DNA of 64,000 nt, from positions 14,825-78,824 of the forward strand of contig JAMCRH010000170.1 of NCBI GenBank assembly GCA_023380515.1, in the 5' to 3' direction. The number at the start of each line of letters is the position of its first letter. The first letter of the stretch is position 1. The position numbers and the translations under genes were made by a program. Below are positions 1-10,033 of this stretch, piece after piece. The DNA comes from Gammaproteobacteria bacterium. Its GTDB lineage: Bacteria; Pseudomonadota; Gammaproteobacteria; Enterobacterales; Alteromonadaceae. The notes below the pieces were generated by a model. That model was not told the DNA's origin. It saw nothing but the letters and a program-made list of their open reading frames with translations, and did no database searches.

Positions 1-35
1 TCAAGTCCACAACGAAAATATATTTTACCCAAAGC

Positions 36-59
36 AAAAACCCGCCACGAGGGCGGGTT
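36..59 (-). terminator. Rho-independent terminator of tRNA-Ser
   Basis: On the minus strand an 8-bp GC-rich stem (AACCCGCC with GGCGGGTT) closes a short loop and is followed by a run of five T. It begins a few bases after the tRNA-Ser 3' end, so it most likely ends that transcript. Confidence 0.85.
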
Positions 60-67
60 CTTTAATT

Positions 68-159
68 TGGCGGAGAGGGAGGGATTCGAACCCCCGGTAG
101 GGATGAACCTACGCCTGATTTCAAGTCAGGTGCATTAAACCGAGCTCTGCCACCTCTCC
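68..159 (-). tRNA. serT: tRNA-Ser (anticodon TGA)
   Basis: The minus strand folds into a class II tRNA of 92 nt. A 7-bp acceptor stem (GGAGAGG with CCTCTCC) is followed by the discriminator G and an encoded CCA. The anticodon stem CCTGA/TCAGG encloses loop CTTGAAA, giving anticodon TGA, which reads UCA and related serine codons. A long variable arm (CGTAGGTTCATCCCTACG region) and the T-loop TTCGAAT are present. In E. coli serT also lies beside yccA, so the neighbourhood is conserved. Confidence 0.96.
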
Positions 160-196
160 GAGTTGTTCGCTGCGTGTATCGCTGCGAACGAGGCGA

Positions 197-225
197 ATAT
201 TACGGATCTGAATTCAGCTTGTAAA
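197..225 (-). promoter_or_regulatory. Sigma-70 promoter of tRNA-Ser
   Basis: On the minus strand TTTACA (-35) and TAATAT (-10) are separated by exactly 17 bases, and a GC-rich discriminator (TCGCCTCG) follows, as is common for stable-RNA promoters. The -10 ends about 38 bases before the tRNA 5' end. Position and match make it the likely tRNA promoter; no transcript data are available. Confidence 0.6.
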
Positions 226-307
226 GTAAAAATTTCAATGAATTGGTTCGTTTGCTTTAATTTTATCCAAACCACCCCTTTTTTGCCCTTTCGCACACCG
301 ATTTTAC

Positions 308-338
308 TTGAACCCCACCCACGGTAATGCGGTATAGT
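308..338 (+). promoter_or_regulatory. Possible sigma-70 promoter of yccA
   Basis: TTGAAC and TATAGT are separated by 19 bases, slightly long. They lie in the 338-base gap between tRNA-Ser and yccA and would give a 5' leader of about 150 bases. Apart from this and the tRNA promoter I see no coding potential in the gap. Confidence 0.35.
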
Positions 339-498
339 AGAACTTATGCAAGGAATGATCGTCAAAGTAAGCAAATGAATTTTTTCAATTTGTGTTGCAA
401 CGAAGGTGCGGCGTTGATCGTCTCCTAATTATAAGGAGTACAAAGTCGTATCGCTCAAACACAAGTCGATCAGGTTATAACAACTGGAGAAACAACCT

Positions 499-1161
499 AT
501 GAACAACCCTACTGTGCATACAGCACGTGATACTCACGCCATTGAGGTGAATAAGGTATTACGCAATACGTATACACTACTCGCTATGACGCTCGCATTC
601 AGTGCGGCAATGGCGGCTGTCTCAGGTATGCTGAACCTACCGCGTCCGGGCATTATTTTGATGCTCGCTGGTTTCTATGGTTTGCTATTTGCAATTCACA
701 AAACTGCGAACAGCGCTATGGGGCTCGTGTTTACCTTTGCACTAACCGGTTTCATGGGGTACACCATTGGCCCAGTGCTAAATTACCTTGTGCAAAGTGG
801 CGGCAGTGACATTGTCATGCTCGCAATGGGCGGCACGGCGTTAATTTTCTTCTCACTGTCTGGCTACATTCTCACCACAAAGAAAGACATGTCCTTCCTT
901 GGTGGCATGATGGTGGCTGGTTTTGTTGTCATCATCGTGGCGTTTGTTGCGAACCTATTCCTCAACCTCCCTGCTCTGCATTTGGCTCTGAGCGCGATTT
1001 TCATTCTGTTCTCGGCCGGCGCTATTTTGATGCAGACGAGTGCAATCGTGAACGGTGGTGAGCGCAACTATATTTTGGCGACTGTCACGCTCTTCGTGTC
1101 GCTCTACAACATTTTCATTAGCTTGATTAATTTATTAAGTGCCTTTACTGGCGACGATTAA
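499..1161 (+). CDS. yccA: YccA, Bax inhibitor-1 family membrane protein, FtsH modulator
   Basis: A 220-residue polytopic inner-membrane protein with about seven hydrophobic segments from residue 26 to 214 and a short soluble N-terminus. It matches E. coli YccA (219 aa) in length and in the small-residue-rich helices typical of the BI-1/TMBIM family. In E. coli YccA is a slow substrate and inhibitor of the FtsH protease, relevant when SecY is jammed; that role is taken from the family. The start has a GGAG ribosome binding site 10 bases upstream. A terminator follows, so it is probably monocistronic. The tRNA-Ser/yccA/tusE neighbourhood matches E. coli. Confidence 0.92.
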   Translation: MNNPTVHTARDTHAIEVNKVLRNTYTLLAMTLAFSAAMAAVSGMLNLPRPGIILMLAGFYGLLFAIHKTANSAMGLVFTFALTGFMGYTIGPVLNYLVQSGGSDIVMLAMGGTALIFFSLSGYILTTKKDMSFLGGMMVAGFVVIIVAFVANLFLNLPALHLALSAIFILFSAGAILMQTSAIVNGGERNYILATVTLFVSLYNIFISLINLLSAFTGDD

Positions 1162-1186
1162 TCATCACTCGGATACGACACAGTTT

Positions 1187-1219
1187 AAAACGCCTCGAAG
1201 TTACTCTCGGGGCGTTTTT
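1187..1219 (+). terminator. Terminator of yccA
   Basis: An imperfect hairpin (AAAACGCC...GGCGTTTT with inner TCGA/TCGG pairing) is followed by a T-run, 26 bases after the yccA stop. Confidence 0.75.
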
Positions 1220-1260
1220 CTATATACTAAGCGAAATTTAATTCAGCAGCAGAGAACCGT

Positions 1261-1712
1261 ATGCAACCATCCGCAATCAGCAGCCAGCCCGCTGACAGCC
1301 CATCACAATCTTTTGTTGTGATGATTGAGCATGCGCCCACAAATACCGAATTGGGTTTACAGGCACTCGAGCAGGTGCGTAACCTCATCGCCGCCCAACA
1401 TCGGATTGAACAGGTATTTTTCTACGCTGCGGGCGTACTCTACGCCAATTGTTTTCTCGAATTCCCTTCCGGCCTGCCAAAGCCAATTGTTTTCTCGAAT
1501 TCCCTTCTGGGCTGCCGAACTTGCAACAAGAATGGTTACAGTTATCAGAGCAGCACGGTTTCCCTCTTGTCGTTTGTGCGACTGTCGGCAGCCAGTATGG
1601 AGTTAACGCACTACCGCTACCGGACGGAAACTTGCAAGCGGGGTTTGCGGCCGGCGGTCTCGCTGAATTTATCAGCACATTAAGTTCTGCTGATCAATTT
1701 GTGCAGCTGTAA
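1261..1712 (+). pseudogene. tusD: TusD, tRNA 2-thiouridine sulfurtransferase subunit, frameshifted
   Basis: TusD is the cysteine-bearing subunit of the TusBCD complex that passes sulfur from TusA to TusE for 2-thiolation of U34 in Lys/Glu/Gln tRNAs. The N-terminal half (frame of 1261, residues SFVVMIEHAP to FFYAAGVLYANC) and the C-terminal half (frame ending at 1712, containing QLSEQHGFPLVVCA and LQAGFAAGGLAEF) both align to TusD but lie in different frames. A 38-bp tandem duplication at 1444-1519 causes the shift. Removing either copy restores one frame, and the ANC...EQHG interval then has the same length as in E. coli TusD. As written, translation from 1261 runs out of frame to a stop at 1683 and loses the C-terminal part. 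The start at 1261 is uncertain, since it adds about 17 residues compared with E. coli. It could be a true lesion, a reversible repeat switch, or an assembly artefact. Confidence 0.85.
1444..1519. repeat. 38-bp imperfect tandem duplication inside tusD
   Basis: Two adjacent 38-base units begin at 1444 and 1482. The first 27 or so bases are identical (GCCAATTGTTTTCTCGAATT and following). The last 11 contain three differences: TCC/TCT, GGC/GGG and CCA/CCG in the ancestral frame, all synonymous (Ser, Gly, Pro). Because 38 is not a multiple of three, the extra unit shifts the reading frame of tusD. Confidence 0.95.
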
Positions 1713-1725
1713 CGGAGGCTTGAAC

Positions 1726-2094
1726 ATGGCAAAGATTGCGTTTGTATTTAATCAGCTTCCCTTGCACGCCAGTGCCCGTCAAGGTTTAGACATGTTGATG
1801 ATGGCGGTCTCTTTAGACCAAGCTTGTGTGGCCTGTTATGAAGGTAACGCGGTTTGGCAGCTGGTACCCGTTGCTGATGGACAACCGGATCCATTGAAGA
1901 AAATCCAAATGCTGCCCGATCTTTTCGATTTTACTGACTTTTACGTCTGTGCCGAAAGTCTTGCACAAGCCGAACTCAATGCCGCGGACTTACGGGTGCC
2001 TGTCCAGATTGTGCCGCGGTCGGAGTTGAACCAAATTCTATCGGCCAGTCAGCACTTAATTCGATTTAACCAGAGTGACCTATGTTTGAAGTAA
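1726..2094 (+). CDS. tusC: TusC, sulfur-relay complex subunit (DsrF-like)
   Basis: A 122-residue DsrE/DsrF-fold protein beginning [22 protein letters not shown], close to E. coli TusC (119 aa) at the N-terminus and in the [13 protein letters not shown] stretch near residue 80. TusC is a structural subunit of the TusBCD heterohexamer. I chose the ATG at 1726 rather than upstream codons because a GGAGG ribosome binding site (1714-1718) precedes it and the family N-terminus starts there. That site directly follows the tusD stop, so translation is normally coupled to tusD; with tusD frameshifted, ribosomes stop at 1683 and coupling may weaken. Its 3' end overlaps tusE by 13 bases, the position where tusB would be expected. 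Confidence 0.9.
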   Translation: MAKIAFVFNQLPLHASARQGLDMLMMAVSLDQACVACYEGNAVWQLVPVADGQPDPLKKIQMLPDLFDFTDFYVCAESLAQAELNAADLRVPVQIVPRSELNQILSASQHLIRFNQSDLCLK

Positions 2095-2411
2095 ATGGCG
2101 TCCAGTACGCAACCGATAAACACGAATATCTTGCCGAATTTGACCTATGGAACGAGGAACTCGCGCAACACATTGCTGAGCTGGAAAACATTCAAATGAC
2201 CGCCGATCACTGGGAAGTCGTTCACTTCGTTCGCGAATTCTACCGTACCTACGACACCTCACCAGCCATGCGTGTTTTGGTTAAAGCCGTAGCGAAATCG
2301 CTTTGTGAAGAAAAAGGCAACAGCCGCTATCTGTACCGCTTATTTCCCAAAGGCCCAGCAAAGCAAGCAACACGAATTGCAGGCTTACCCAAACCAGCTA
2401 AATGCATATAA
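2082..2411 (+). CDS. tusE: TusE/DsrC-family sulfur carrier
   Basis: A 109-residue DsrC-family protein. The C-terminal block ([20 protein letters not shown], then ending PKPAKCI) is nearly identical to E. coli TusE, and the penultimate cysteine that carries the persulfide is present. [12 protein letters not shown] in the middle is another family hallmark. TusE takes sulfur from TusD and presents it to MnmA on the tRNA. It overlaps the tusC end, so it is co-transcribed. An intact carrier beside a broken donor gene makes the cluster's state puzzling. Confidence 0.95.
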   Translation: MFEVNGVQYATDKHEYLAEFDLWNEELAQHIAELENIQMTADHWEVVHFVREFYRTYDTSPAMRVLVKAVAKSLCEEKGNSRYLYRLFPKGPAKQATRIAGLPKPAKCI

Positions 2412-2445
2412 AAAAACCGTTGCAGCGAACAATACTGCAACGGTT
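2411..2445 (-). terminator. Terminator of the serS operon
   Basis: An 11-bp perfect stem (AACCGTTGCAG with CTGCAACGGTT) is followed on the minus strand by a run of T. It sits 35 bases beyond the serS stop. On the plus strand the T-tract is poor, so it mainly ends serS transcription, though it may also serve tusE. Confidence 0.85.
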
Positions 2446-2479
2446 CTTGTGATCGGACACTAGAATGAATTGGTCATGG

Positions 2480-3784
<1,305 letters not shown>

Positions 3785-3790
3785 CTATAA

Positions 3791-4246
3791 TTAAGCGGTC
3801 GGCGAACCTGTTCGCCAACGATAAAACCAAAAGCCACAGCCGACGGCCAGCAGACCGAAAATAATCGACCCGGCGATATAAACCAAGCTATAGATTGCCT
3901 GAAACTCAACCCATACATTCACAATCTGATAGGTAAACGCAGAAAAGCTAGTCAGTGCGCTAAACACACCGGCCGAAAGAAATAGAAACCCTGTTTCCAT
4001 CTCGATACTCAAGCGTTCTTCGGTTAAGCCGCGTTTAGCCACCACCAAACCCAAACCAAAACTGCCTAATATGTTAACGGTCAGCGTGGCAAAAGTGAAA
4101 TAAACAAATTGATTTTCTTCGCGGCTCGCCAACAGAAACAACTGCCCGCTAGCTTCACGCAATACCGCACCGAGTGCGCCACCAATAGCAACGGCCAAAG
4201 TGAAACGCCAGAATATAAAACCCGAACGCATGGAAAAGTTAGCCAT
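3791..4246 (-). CDS. crcB: CrcB/Fluc fluoride channel, second paralogue
   Basis: A protein of about 151 residues with four hydrophobic segments and CrcB motifs GGALGAVLRE, TVNILGSFGLG and a diverged VFSALTSFSAF in place of the usual TTFSTF. Fluc channels are dual-topology dimers that export fluoride. The chosen ATG (4246) overlaps the stop region of the upstream crcB by 8 bases. Charges at the N-terminus (Arg 6 and Arg 14) and at the C-terminal tail (YRWRTG) suggest N-in and C-in, opposite to its partner. It therefore probably forms a heterodimer with the adjacent paralogue. No crcB-type fluoride riboswitch was seen upstream. Confidence 0.85.
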   Translation of the reverse strand: MANFSMRSGFIFWRFTLAVAIGGALGAVLREASGQLFLLASREENQFVYFTFATLTVNILGSFGLGLVVAKRGLTEERLSIEMETGFLFLSAGVFSALTSFSAFTYQIVNVWVEFQAIYSLVYIAGSIIFGLLAVGCGFWFYRWRTGSPTA

Positions 4247-4631
4247 AGAACCAAACCCCGCCAATGATATAGCCAAGAATAAGTCCGATGACTGTTAGTA
4301 ACACCGAGCTAATGAGGTAGCTCATTGCAACCCAGAAGCGTGACTGCAGCAAGGTTCTCAGTTCCAAGGCAAAGGTCGCAAAGGTCGTAAAGCCACCGAG
4401 GAACCCAACTTCGAAAAAAGAAAAATAATGACGTGCAGAACCGGCTAGCTCGAACTCGTCAAGGTTAAAACTGAGGGCAACCATGACGACCCCGAGTAGC
4501 AGCGCACCGAGTACGTTCACCAACAAGGTACCATACATGCTCGTGCCGCAACGCCACGCCGATAGCCGAGTCAGCCAAAAGCGCAAAACGGAGCCAAGTG
4601 CACCGCCAAGGGCAACAAGTATCCAACTCAT
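4239..4631 (-). CDS. crcB: CrcB/Fluc fluoride channel, first paralogue
   Basis: A 130-residue four-helix membrane protein with canonical motifs GGALGSVLRF (residues 9-18), GTLLVNVLGALLLG and GFLGGFTTFATFALE. The first loop is strongly positive (RFWLTRLSAWR) and the second is acidic (NLDEFELAG), which predicts N-out topology. It lies 84 bases downstream of rarA and overlaps the second crcB, so the two are probably translated together. A family with two small genes of opposite topology is known in some bacteria; this pair fits that arrangement. Confidence 0.93.
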   Translation of the reverse strand: MSWILVALGGALGSVLRFWLTRLSAWRCGTSMYGTLLVNVLGALLLGVVMVALSFNLDEFELAGSARHYFSFFEVGFLGGFTTFATFALELRTLLQSRFWVAMSYLISSVLLTVIGLILGYIIGGVWFYG

Positions 4632-4715
4632 AAATCGATATATCCTAAGGTCGACATATTCTGCTTGGACGTACGTGCAGTGCGCATTCTCTTCGCCGCA
4701 GCACGCGAGCTTTTA

Positions 4716-6032
4716 TTATTTCTTATAACGTTGCCAAGCACTGCTGGCATTCGTTTGCTCTAAAAACTCGAGCTTTTCTTTAATTTTGATTTCTAACCCA
4801 CGTGCTTCGGGTTGATAAAAGCGTTGTTCTGCGAGCTCTGGTGGTAAATAGGCTTCGCCAGCAACATACGCATTTTCGTAATCGTGAGCGTAACGATAAT
4901 CAGCACCAAATCCTTCCTGCTTGTGAACCGTCGTTGGCGCATTACGCAAGTGCTCGGGCACCGCATAAGACGGCCCCTCTTTAGCCAATTGCAACATGCT
5001 ATTAAATGCCCGGTAGACCGCATTACTTTTCGCTGCACTAGCGCAATACAAGGTCGCTTGGGCAATTGCTCGCTCGCCCTCAGCTGGACCGACTCGATGG
5101 TACGTGTCCCAGGCGTTTAGGGCGATTTGCAAAGCCCGTGGGTCAGCATTACCAATATCTTCGGAAGCAATGGCCAATAACCGCCGTGCGACAATCAGCG
5201 GATCGCCGCCGCCAGCTAAAATTCGACAGTACCAGTACAAGGCACCATCTGGCGACGAACCTCGTACCGACTTATGAAATGCAGAAAGTAAATCGTAATA
5301 CAGATCACCTTTGTTATCGAAGGCGGTACTTGTTTGACCGGTCGCAGCAATCACAGTGTCAGGATCAATTTCGTCGCCATCAGCAACAAAATCAGCAGCG
5401 ATTTCTAAGCTGTTCAATAACCGTCGTGCGTCTCCCGCGGCAGCTTGTAATAACGCTTGCTTAGCTGCTGGGCTTAAGCGCAGTTGGCGCTGTCCTAAAC
5501 CGCGTTCATTGTCGGTTAATGCTTGTGTGATTAATTGTTCAAGGTCTGCTTCCGTTAGCGCTTGTAGACGATAGGTACGCGCTCGTGACAATAACGCGTT
5601 ATTCAGTGCGAATCCGGGATTCTCAGTCGTTGCACCAACAAAGATGACTGTGCCGTCTTCAATATGGGGGAGAAATGCGTCCTGCTGGCTCTTGTTGAAC
5701 CGATGCACCTCATCGACAAATAAGAGCGTCTTTTGCCGAAATAAACCATCACCTGCGCGGGCTTTTGCTGCGTCGATGGCAGCACGAATTTCCTTCACAC
5801 CCGAAGTGACAGCTGAAACGCGTTCGACATGGGCATCGGCAGCCGCAGCCATTAATTCGGCTAGCGTGGTTTTCCCTGTGCCGGGTGGTCCCCATAAGAC
5901 CATAGAATGCAAATGCCCTCGCGCAAGAGCTTTGCGCAAGGGCTTGTCGGGGCCGAGAATATGTTGTTGGCCAACATACTCATCGAGGTTTCGAGGCCGC
6001 AGGCGGGCAGCCAGCGGCATAAAATCATTCAA
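4716..6032 (-). CDS. rarA: RarA (MgsA) replication-recombination AAA+ ATPase
   Basis: A clamp-loader-like AAA+ protein acting at stalled replication forks. Walker A is GPPGTGKT (residues 48-55) and Walker B is [10 protein letters not shown] (about residue 105). Sensor 1 (GATTENP) and the C-terminal tetramerisation region ([32 protein letters not shown]) are all present. The best-supported start is TTG at 6032, with an AAGG site 8 bases upstream. The next ATG (6020) has poor spacing and would start inside the conserved PLAARLRP approach. Length 438 aa compares with 447 in E. coli. It lies between lolA and crcB in the ftsK-lolA-rarA-serS order known from E. coli. Confidence 0.96.
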   Translation of the reverse strand: MNDFMPLAARLRPRNLDEYVGQQHILGPDKPLRKALARGHLHSMVLWGPPGTGKTTLAELMAAAADAHVERVSAVTSGVKEIRAAIDAAKARAGDGLFRQKTLLFVDEVHRFNKSQQDAFLPHIEDGTVIFVGATTENPGFALNNALLSRARTYRLQALTEADLEQLITQALTDNERGLGQRQLRLSPAAKQALLQAAAGDARRLLNSLEIAADFVADGDEIDPDTVIAATGQTSTAFDNKGDLYYDLLSAFHKSVRGSSPDGALYWYCRILAGGGDPLIVARRLLAIASEDIGNADPRALQIALNAWDTYHRVGPAEGERAIAQATLYCASAAKSNAVYRAFNSMLQLAKEGPSYAVPEHLRNAPTTVHKQEGFGADYRYAHDYENAYVAGEAYLPPELAEQRFYQPEARGLEIKIKEKLEFLEQTNASSAWQRYKK

Positions 6033-6049
6033 GACTCTTACCTTATCGA

Positions 6050-6712
6050 CTAACGTTGATCATCAATATCGGTTCCGTCTGGCAACTCGAGCGCAAACGT
6101 AGTTGCTGCCACGGTCTGATTAAAACGTACGTTGGACAACTGAAAAATACTTTCTTGTCCGTGTGCATCCTTCAGGCGCAATTCTGTTAAGCCGAATTCA
6201 CTGGCACTATTAAGACTAAACACTAGCTCCAGTATTGAACCGCCGAAATCACTTTGTTCGTCTTTAATGGTCCACGTTTTGCGTTCAGCGTTGGTGTGCA
6301 ATGACACATCGAAGGCCTGCCAATTCTGTTGATCGTTCTCCAGCAATAACAACAGTGGATTTGACTGCATCGCTTCAGCTTGTTTGAACAGCGTGACTTG
6401 TTCAATGAACGGGTTGTAATACCACAGCGTTTCGCCATCAGCGACCATCACTGACGCTTCGGGTTCTGCAGTTACCCAACGCAAGCGCGCTGGGCGTTCA
6501 AGAACGAAGTCTCCTTCGAGCTCTTGTAATAAATAGCCATCTTCGTAAATCGCTTGCGTGAACTGCCCTTGCAGGCTGCGCAAATCCGCTAAACGGCTTT
6601 GCAACTTTTCTGCGGCTGACGGCTCTGTCGCAATGTCCCCCGCATTCGCATCCGCACTCCAACTCAACGCCAAACAACTGGTAACTACAAGTAATTTAAC
6701 AATCCGATACAT
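6050..6712 (-). CDS. lolA: LolA, periplasmic lipoprotein carrier
   Basis: LolA ferries lipoproteins from the LolCDE transporter to LolB at the outer membrane. The protein of about 220 residues has a signal peptide (about 1-25, ending SADANAGD), then the LolA core with [23 protein letters not shown] and [14 protein letters not shown], all family hallmarks. The ATG at 6712 overlaps the ftsK stop by one base (TGATG), indicating translational coupling. Several lipoproteins encoded in this window would be its clients. Confidence 0.95.
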   Translation of the reverse strand: MYRIVKLLVVTSCLALSWSADANAGDIATEPSAAEKLQSRLADLRSLQGQFTQAIYEDGYLLQELEGDFVLERPARLRWVTAEPEASVMVADGETLWYYNPFIEQVTLFKQAEAMQSNPLLLLLENDQQNWQAFDVSLHTNAERKTWTIKDEQSDFGGSILELVFSLNSASEFGLTELRLKDAHGQESIFQLSNVRFNQTVAATTFALELPDGTDIDDQR

Positions 6713-9276
6713 CAATAATCCCTCGGTGGTTTTGCCGCCAATACTTCGCGAGCACCATTGTGCCCTGCTGCAGATACGACACCAGAAATCTCCATTTGTT
6801 CGACAATCCGAGCTGCACGATTGTAGCCAATTCGGAACTTACGTTGAATACTCGACACCGACACCCGTCCGGCTTCCGTTACAAACGCGACGGCTTCGTC
6901 ATACAGCGGGTCGGACTCACCGTCTTCGTCACCGCTCTCGCCAGGTAATAACCCTTCTTCGCCTTGATCACCACTAAGAATCTCATCCAAATACTGCGGT
7001 GCGCCGCGTTGTTTCCAATCGGCAACAACAGCGTGCACTTCATGGTCATCAACAAAGGCCCCATGCACACGCACCGGCACTCCAGAACCTGGCGGCATGT
7101 AGAGCATGTCACCCTGCCCCAATAAATGTTCTGCGCCACTTTGGTCGAGAATGGTTCGTGAATCAATTTTTGACGACACTTGGAAGGAAATCCGAGTCGG
7201 AATATTGGCCTTAATTAAACCAGTAATGACATCGACAGACGGCCGCTGTGTTGCGAGTATCAAGTGAATCCCAGCTGCACGAGCCTTCTGCGCAATGCGA
7301 GCAATCAATTCTTCAACTTTTTTACCAACAATCATCATCATGTCGGCAAGTTCATCGACGACAACAACGATATACGGCAGTTTACCTAGTTCCGGTGGAC
7401 GTTGATCCATCGAATCACCGGGTTTCCAAATTGGGTCGCGCAGCGGCTCGCCAGCGGCAATTGCGTCCTCAACTTTCTGGTTGTAGCCCTTCAAGTTACG
7501 AACACCGAGCGCCGACATGAGTTTATAACGGCGTTCCATTTCACCAACACACCAACGCAAGGCATTTGCTGCGTCTTTCATGTCGGTCACGACTTCAGTC
7601 AACAAGTGTGGGATGCCATCATAGACAGATAACTCGAGCATTTTCGGGTCAATCATGATCATACGCACGTCTTCTGGCTGTGACTTATACAGCATGCTCA
7701 GAATCATGACGTTGATCCCAACCGACTTCCCTGAGCCTGTGGTCCCTGCGACCAATAAGTGCGGCATTTTTGCTAAGTCAACGGTGACCGGTTTACCCGC
7801 GATATCTTTACCTAACACCATACTTAACGGTGAACCCGATTTAGCAAAGCTTTCGCTTTCGAGAACTTCGCTCAGGCGCACAATTTCGCGGTGTTTGTTC
7901 GGCAGTTCAAGGCCAACATATGACTTGCCCGGAATCACTTCAACCACGCGCACGGCAATCGCCGACAGTGAACGGGCAATATCTTTCGACAAGTTAGAAA
8001 TTTTACTGACTTTTACGCCCGGTGCTAAATCTAGTTCGAAGCGCGTGACGACCGGACCCGGCTGCACGCCTGCGACCTGAACATCGACGCCAAAATCTTT
8101 CAGTACCGATTCAACGGTGCGACTTACTTCATCGAGCTCGGCTTGGCTAATCGGATTCGTTGCACTATGGGCGCGGTCAAGTAACGCTAACGAAGGTAGC
8201 TCGCTCACCCATTTCGCATTTGAGCCTTGGTTTTGCACATTGCTGTTGCTTGGTGCGGCTTTGCTTGCCGACGGCTTCGCTGCGGCGGCAGACGATTTTG
8301 CCACAGCTGTTTTCGCTGCCGCACTCACAGGTTCTGGTTCATCGTCAAAATCTGCAAGCAAATCCGCATCGGAGAAGTTATCAAAGTCATCGCGTGTGGA
8401 CAGCGATGGCAAGTCATCGAGTTCGTCAGAGAGGTGCGGTTCGCTAATTGGCAGCTCGTCCCACGGCGGCGTTTCATCATCGCTACGACGAGCTTTGGCA
8501 ACAACCGGCTTTTCTTTACGTGCAAACAAACCCGTTACTTTACCCCACCAAGAGGCTTTATTCGTGGCATGTGTAAGGTCATGCTTGCCAGCGCTACTTG
8601 TCTCCTGCTTAGGTCGTGCTCGCGAGTCTCCACTGTCCGAATTCGAGCCTGCTTTCGCTGATTTCGCTGCGGCTTTCTGAGCACCTTTGGTGTGACCGTT
8701 TGAGCGCAGTGGTTTAGCCACCCAAAGTGCGCCTTGAATTGCACCGGCCCCCAATTTCTCAACCACTTGAATCCAGGATAAACCAGTAATTAAGGTAATT
8801 CCGGTAAGCACAAAGGTCAGCAGTAATAAGGTCGTACCGCCTAAATTGAAATATGGCAACATGGCCGCAGTGACCACACTGCCAACTAGACCACCAGCAG
8901 GAAAGTAATAAATATCGGCAAAATTGAGGGCAGCAATACCGGTAGCCCCCACAAGAAACATCAGAACCCCGAGGATTCGCAGCCCTAATGTTAGGTAGTC
9001 AACACTCAGCAGACGACGCGGGCGATGAAAAACAATATAGCCAAAGCCCACAACCACGAAAGGAATTGAATAGGCTAATGCGCCAAAACAAAATAATAAG
9101 ATGTCGGCAAACCACGCGCCGATGACACCCGCTGTATTTTGTATCTCTTGGGTGTAGCCGGTTTGTGACCAGCTTGGATCGGCTGGATCAAAGGTCAATA
9201 AAGCCGTCAGCAGAAATATCGCCAACGCGCCGCATAGAATTAAGCCTGCTTCGAGCAGTCGCTGCAAACCAGTCAT
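6712..9276 (-). CDS. ftsK: FtsK DNA translocase
   Basis: A cell-division protein coupling septation to chromosome dimer resolution. Residues 1-170 hold about four transmembrane helices, and 190-355 is a charged, Ala/Ser-rich linker. The motor follows with Walker A GTTGSGKS at 511-518 and Walker B-like [12 protein letters not shown]. The C-terminal winged-helix gamma domain ([24 protein letters not shown]) reads KOPS sites and activates XerCD. At 854 aa it is much shorter than E. coli FtsK (about 1330), the difference lying in the linker. It is 81 bases downstream of lrp. Confidence 0.97.
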   Translation of the reverse strand: MTGLQRLLEAGLILCGALAIFLLTALLTFDPADPSWSQTGYTQEIQNTAGVIGAWFADILLFCFGALAYSIPFVVVGFGYIVFHRPRRLLSVDYLTLGLRILGVLMFLVGATGIAALNFADIYYFPAGGLVGSVVTAAMLPYFNLGGTTLLLLTFVLTGITLITGLSWIQVVEKLGAGAIQGALWVAKPLRSNGHTKGAQKAAAKSAKAGSNSDSGDSRARPKQETSSAGKHDLTHATNKASWWGKVTGLFARKEKPVVAKARRSDDETPPWDELPISEPHLSDELDDLPSLSTRDDFDNFSDADLLADFDDEPEPVSAAAKTAVAKSSAAAAKPSASKAAPSNSNVQNQGSNAKWVSELPSLALLDRAHSATNPISQAELDEVSRTVESVLKDFGVDVQVAGVQPGPVVTRFELDLAPGVKVSKISNLSKDIARSLSAIAVRVVEVIPGKSYVGLELPNKHREIVRLSEVLESESFAKSGSPLSMVLGKDIAGKPVTVDLAKMPHLLVAGTTGSGKSVGINVMILSMLYKSQPEDVRMIMIDPKMLELSVYDGIPHLLTEVVTDMKDAANALRWCVGEMERRYKLMSALGVRNLKGYNQKVEDAIAAGEPLRDPIWKPGDSMDQRPPELGKLPYIVVVVDELADMMMIVGKKVEELIARIAQKARAAGIHLILATQRPSVDVITGLIKANIPTRISFQVSSKIDSRTILDQSGAEHLLGQGDMLYMPPGSGVPVRVHGAFVDDHEVHAVVADWKQRGAPQYLDEILSGDQGEEGLLPGESGDEDGESDPLYDEAVAFVTEAGRVSVSSIQRKFRIGYNRAARIVEQMEISGVVSAAGHNGAREVLAAKPPRDY

Positions 9277-9357
9277 AACGCTCCAATCTTATTGTTTATT
9301 GTTATCCAATGAGAATAACACATCATTGTTCTACGCAAAGTAGAAAAGTCACTCAAA

Positions 9358-9840
9358 TTAGCCTTTTATAACCACTTTGTTGTCTTGCTTTACAGCTTCC
9401 ATAACAACGTAAGTTCGGCTTTCATTCACACCGGGCATATTCAATAGCGTCTCTCCGAGTAACTTCCGATAAGCGGCCATATCTGCCACCCTTGCTTTCA
9501 AAAGGAAATCAAAATCGCCGGAAACCAAATGACATTCGAGAATTTCATCGGTTTTTCGCGCTGCGGCGCTAAACTCAGCAAATACATCGGAAGACGTTTT
9601 GCTGAGTGTGATTTCCACGAACACCAGCAGCGGTGAGCCCAACTTATCGGGATCGATACGTGCATGATACCCTTTTATAACGCCATTTTTTTCAAGTTTA
9701 CGAACTCTTTCCAAACACGGTGTCGGACTCAAGCCGACTTCACGGGCAAGTTGGACATTCGATATTCGCCCACGATCTTGCAGAATTCGCAATATTTTCC
9801 GGTCAAGTCGATCGATAGTTAGTTTAGCTTCTTCAGTCAT
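9358..9840 (-). CDS. lrp: Lrp, leucine-responsive global regulator
   Basis: A 160-residue Lrp/AsnC-family protein: an N-terminal helix-turn-helix (about residues 12-55, with LDRKILRILQDRGRISNVQLAREVGLSPT) and a C-terminal RAM ligand-binding domain (VFVEITL to YVVMEAVKQ). High identity to E. coli Lrp over the HTH and the synteny with ftsK and trxB support orthology. It is divergent from ald with a 193-base gap. Regulation of ald by this Lrp is likely by analogy with other Lrp-ald pairs; no specific operator was assigned. Confidence 0.93.
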   Translation of the reverse strand: MTEEAKLTIDRLDRKILRILQDRGRISNVQLAREVGLSPTPCLERVRKLEKNGVIKGYHARIDPDKLGSPLLVFVEITLSKTSSDVFAEFSAAARKTDEILECHLVSGDFDFLLKARVADMAAYRKLLGETLLNMPGVNESRTYVVMEAVKQDNKVVIKG

Positions 9841-10033
9841 GATTCTTCGATACTTTATGCTATGGATTATTTAAATTGTAGACGTTTATTCTTTTTTAAG
9901 CCACCAAAAAAGTCAGTAACGCCTGCAATTCTTAAGCTATACTTTGCCGCACATTTAGTTCTCTGCGGTTGAATTGGCAACGCCTCGCGGCACTAGAAAA
10001 ACTGCAGCTTTTCGGCAATTTGAGGTTTTCATT

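Noticed and set aside
864..1067. Antisense reading frame within yccA, and the many similar frames inside serS, rarA, ftsK, clpA, hpd and others
   Set aside because: These are reverse-strand or shifted shadows of strongly conserved genes, with no ribosome binding sites and no recognisable domains.
4632..4715. Possible fluoride riboswitch upstream of crcB
   Set aside because: The conserved crcB-motif bases and pseudoknot pattern are not present in the 84-base gap.
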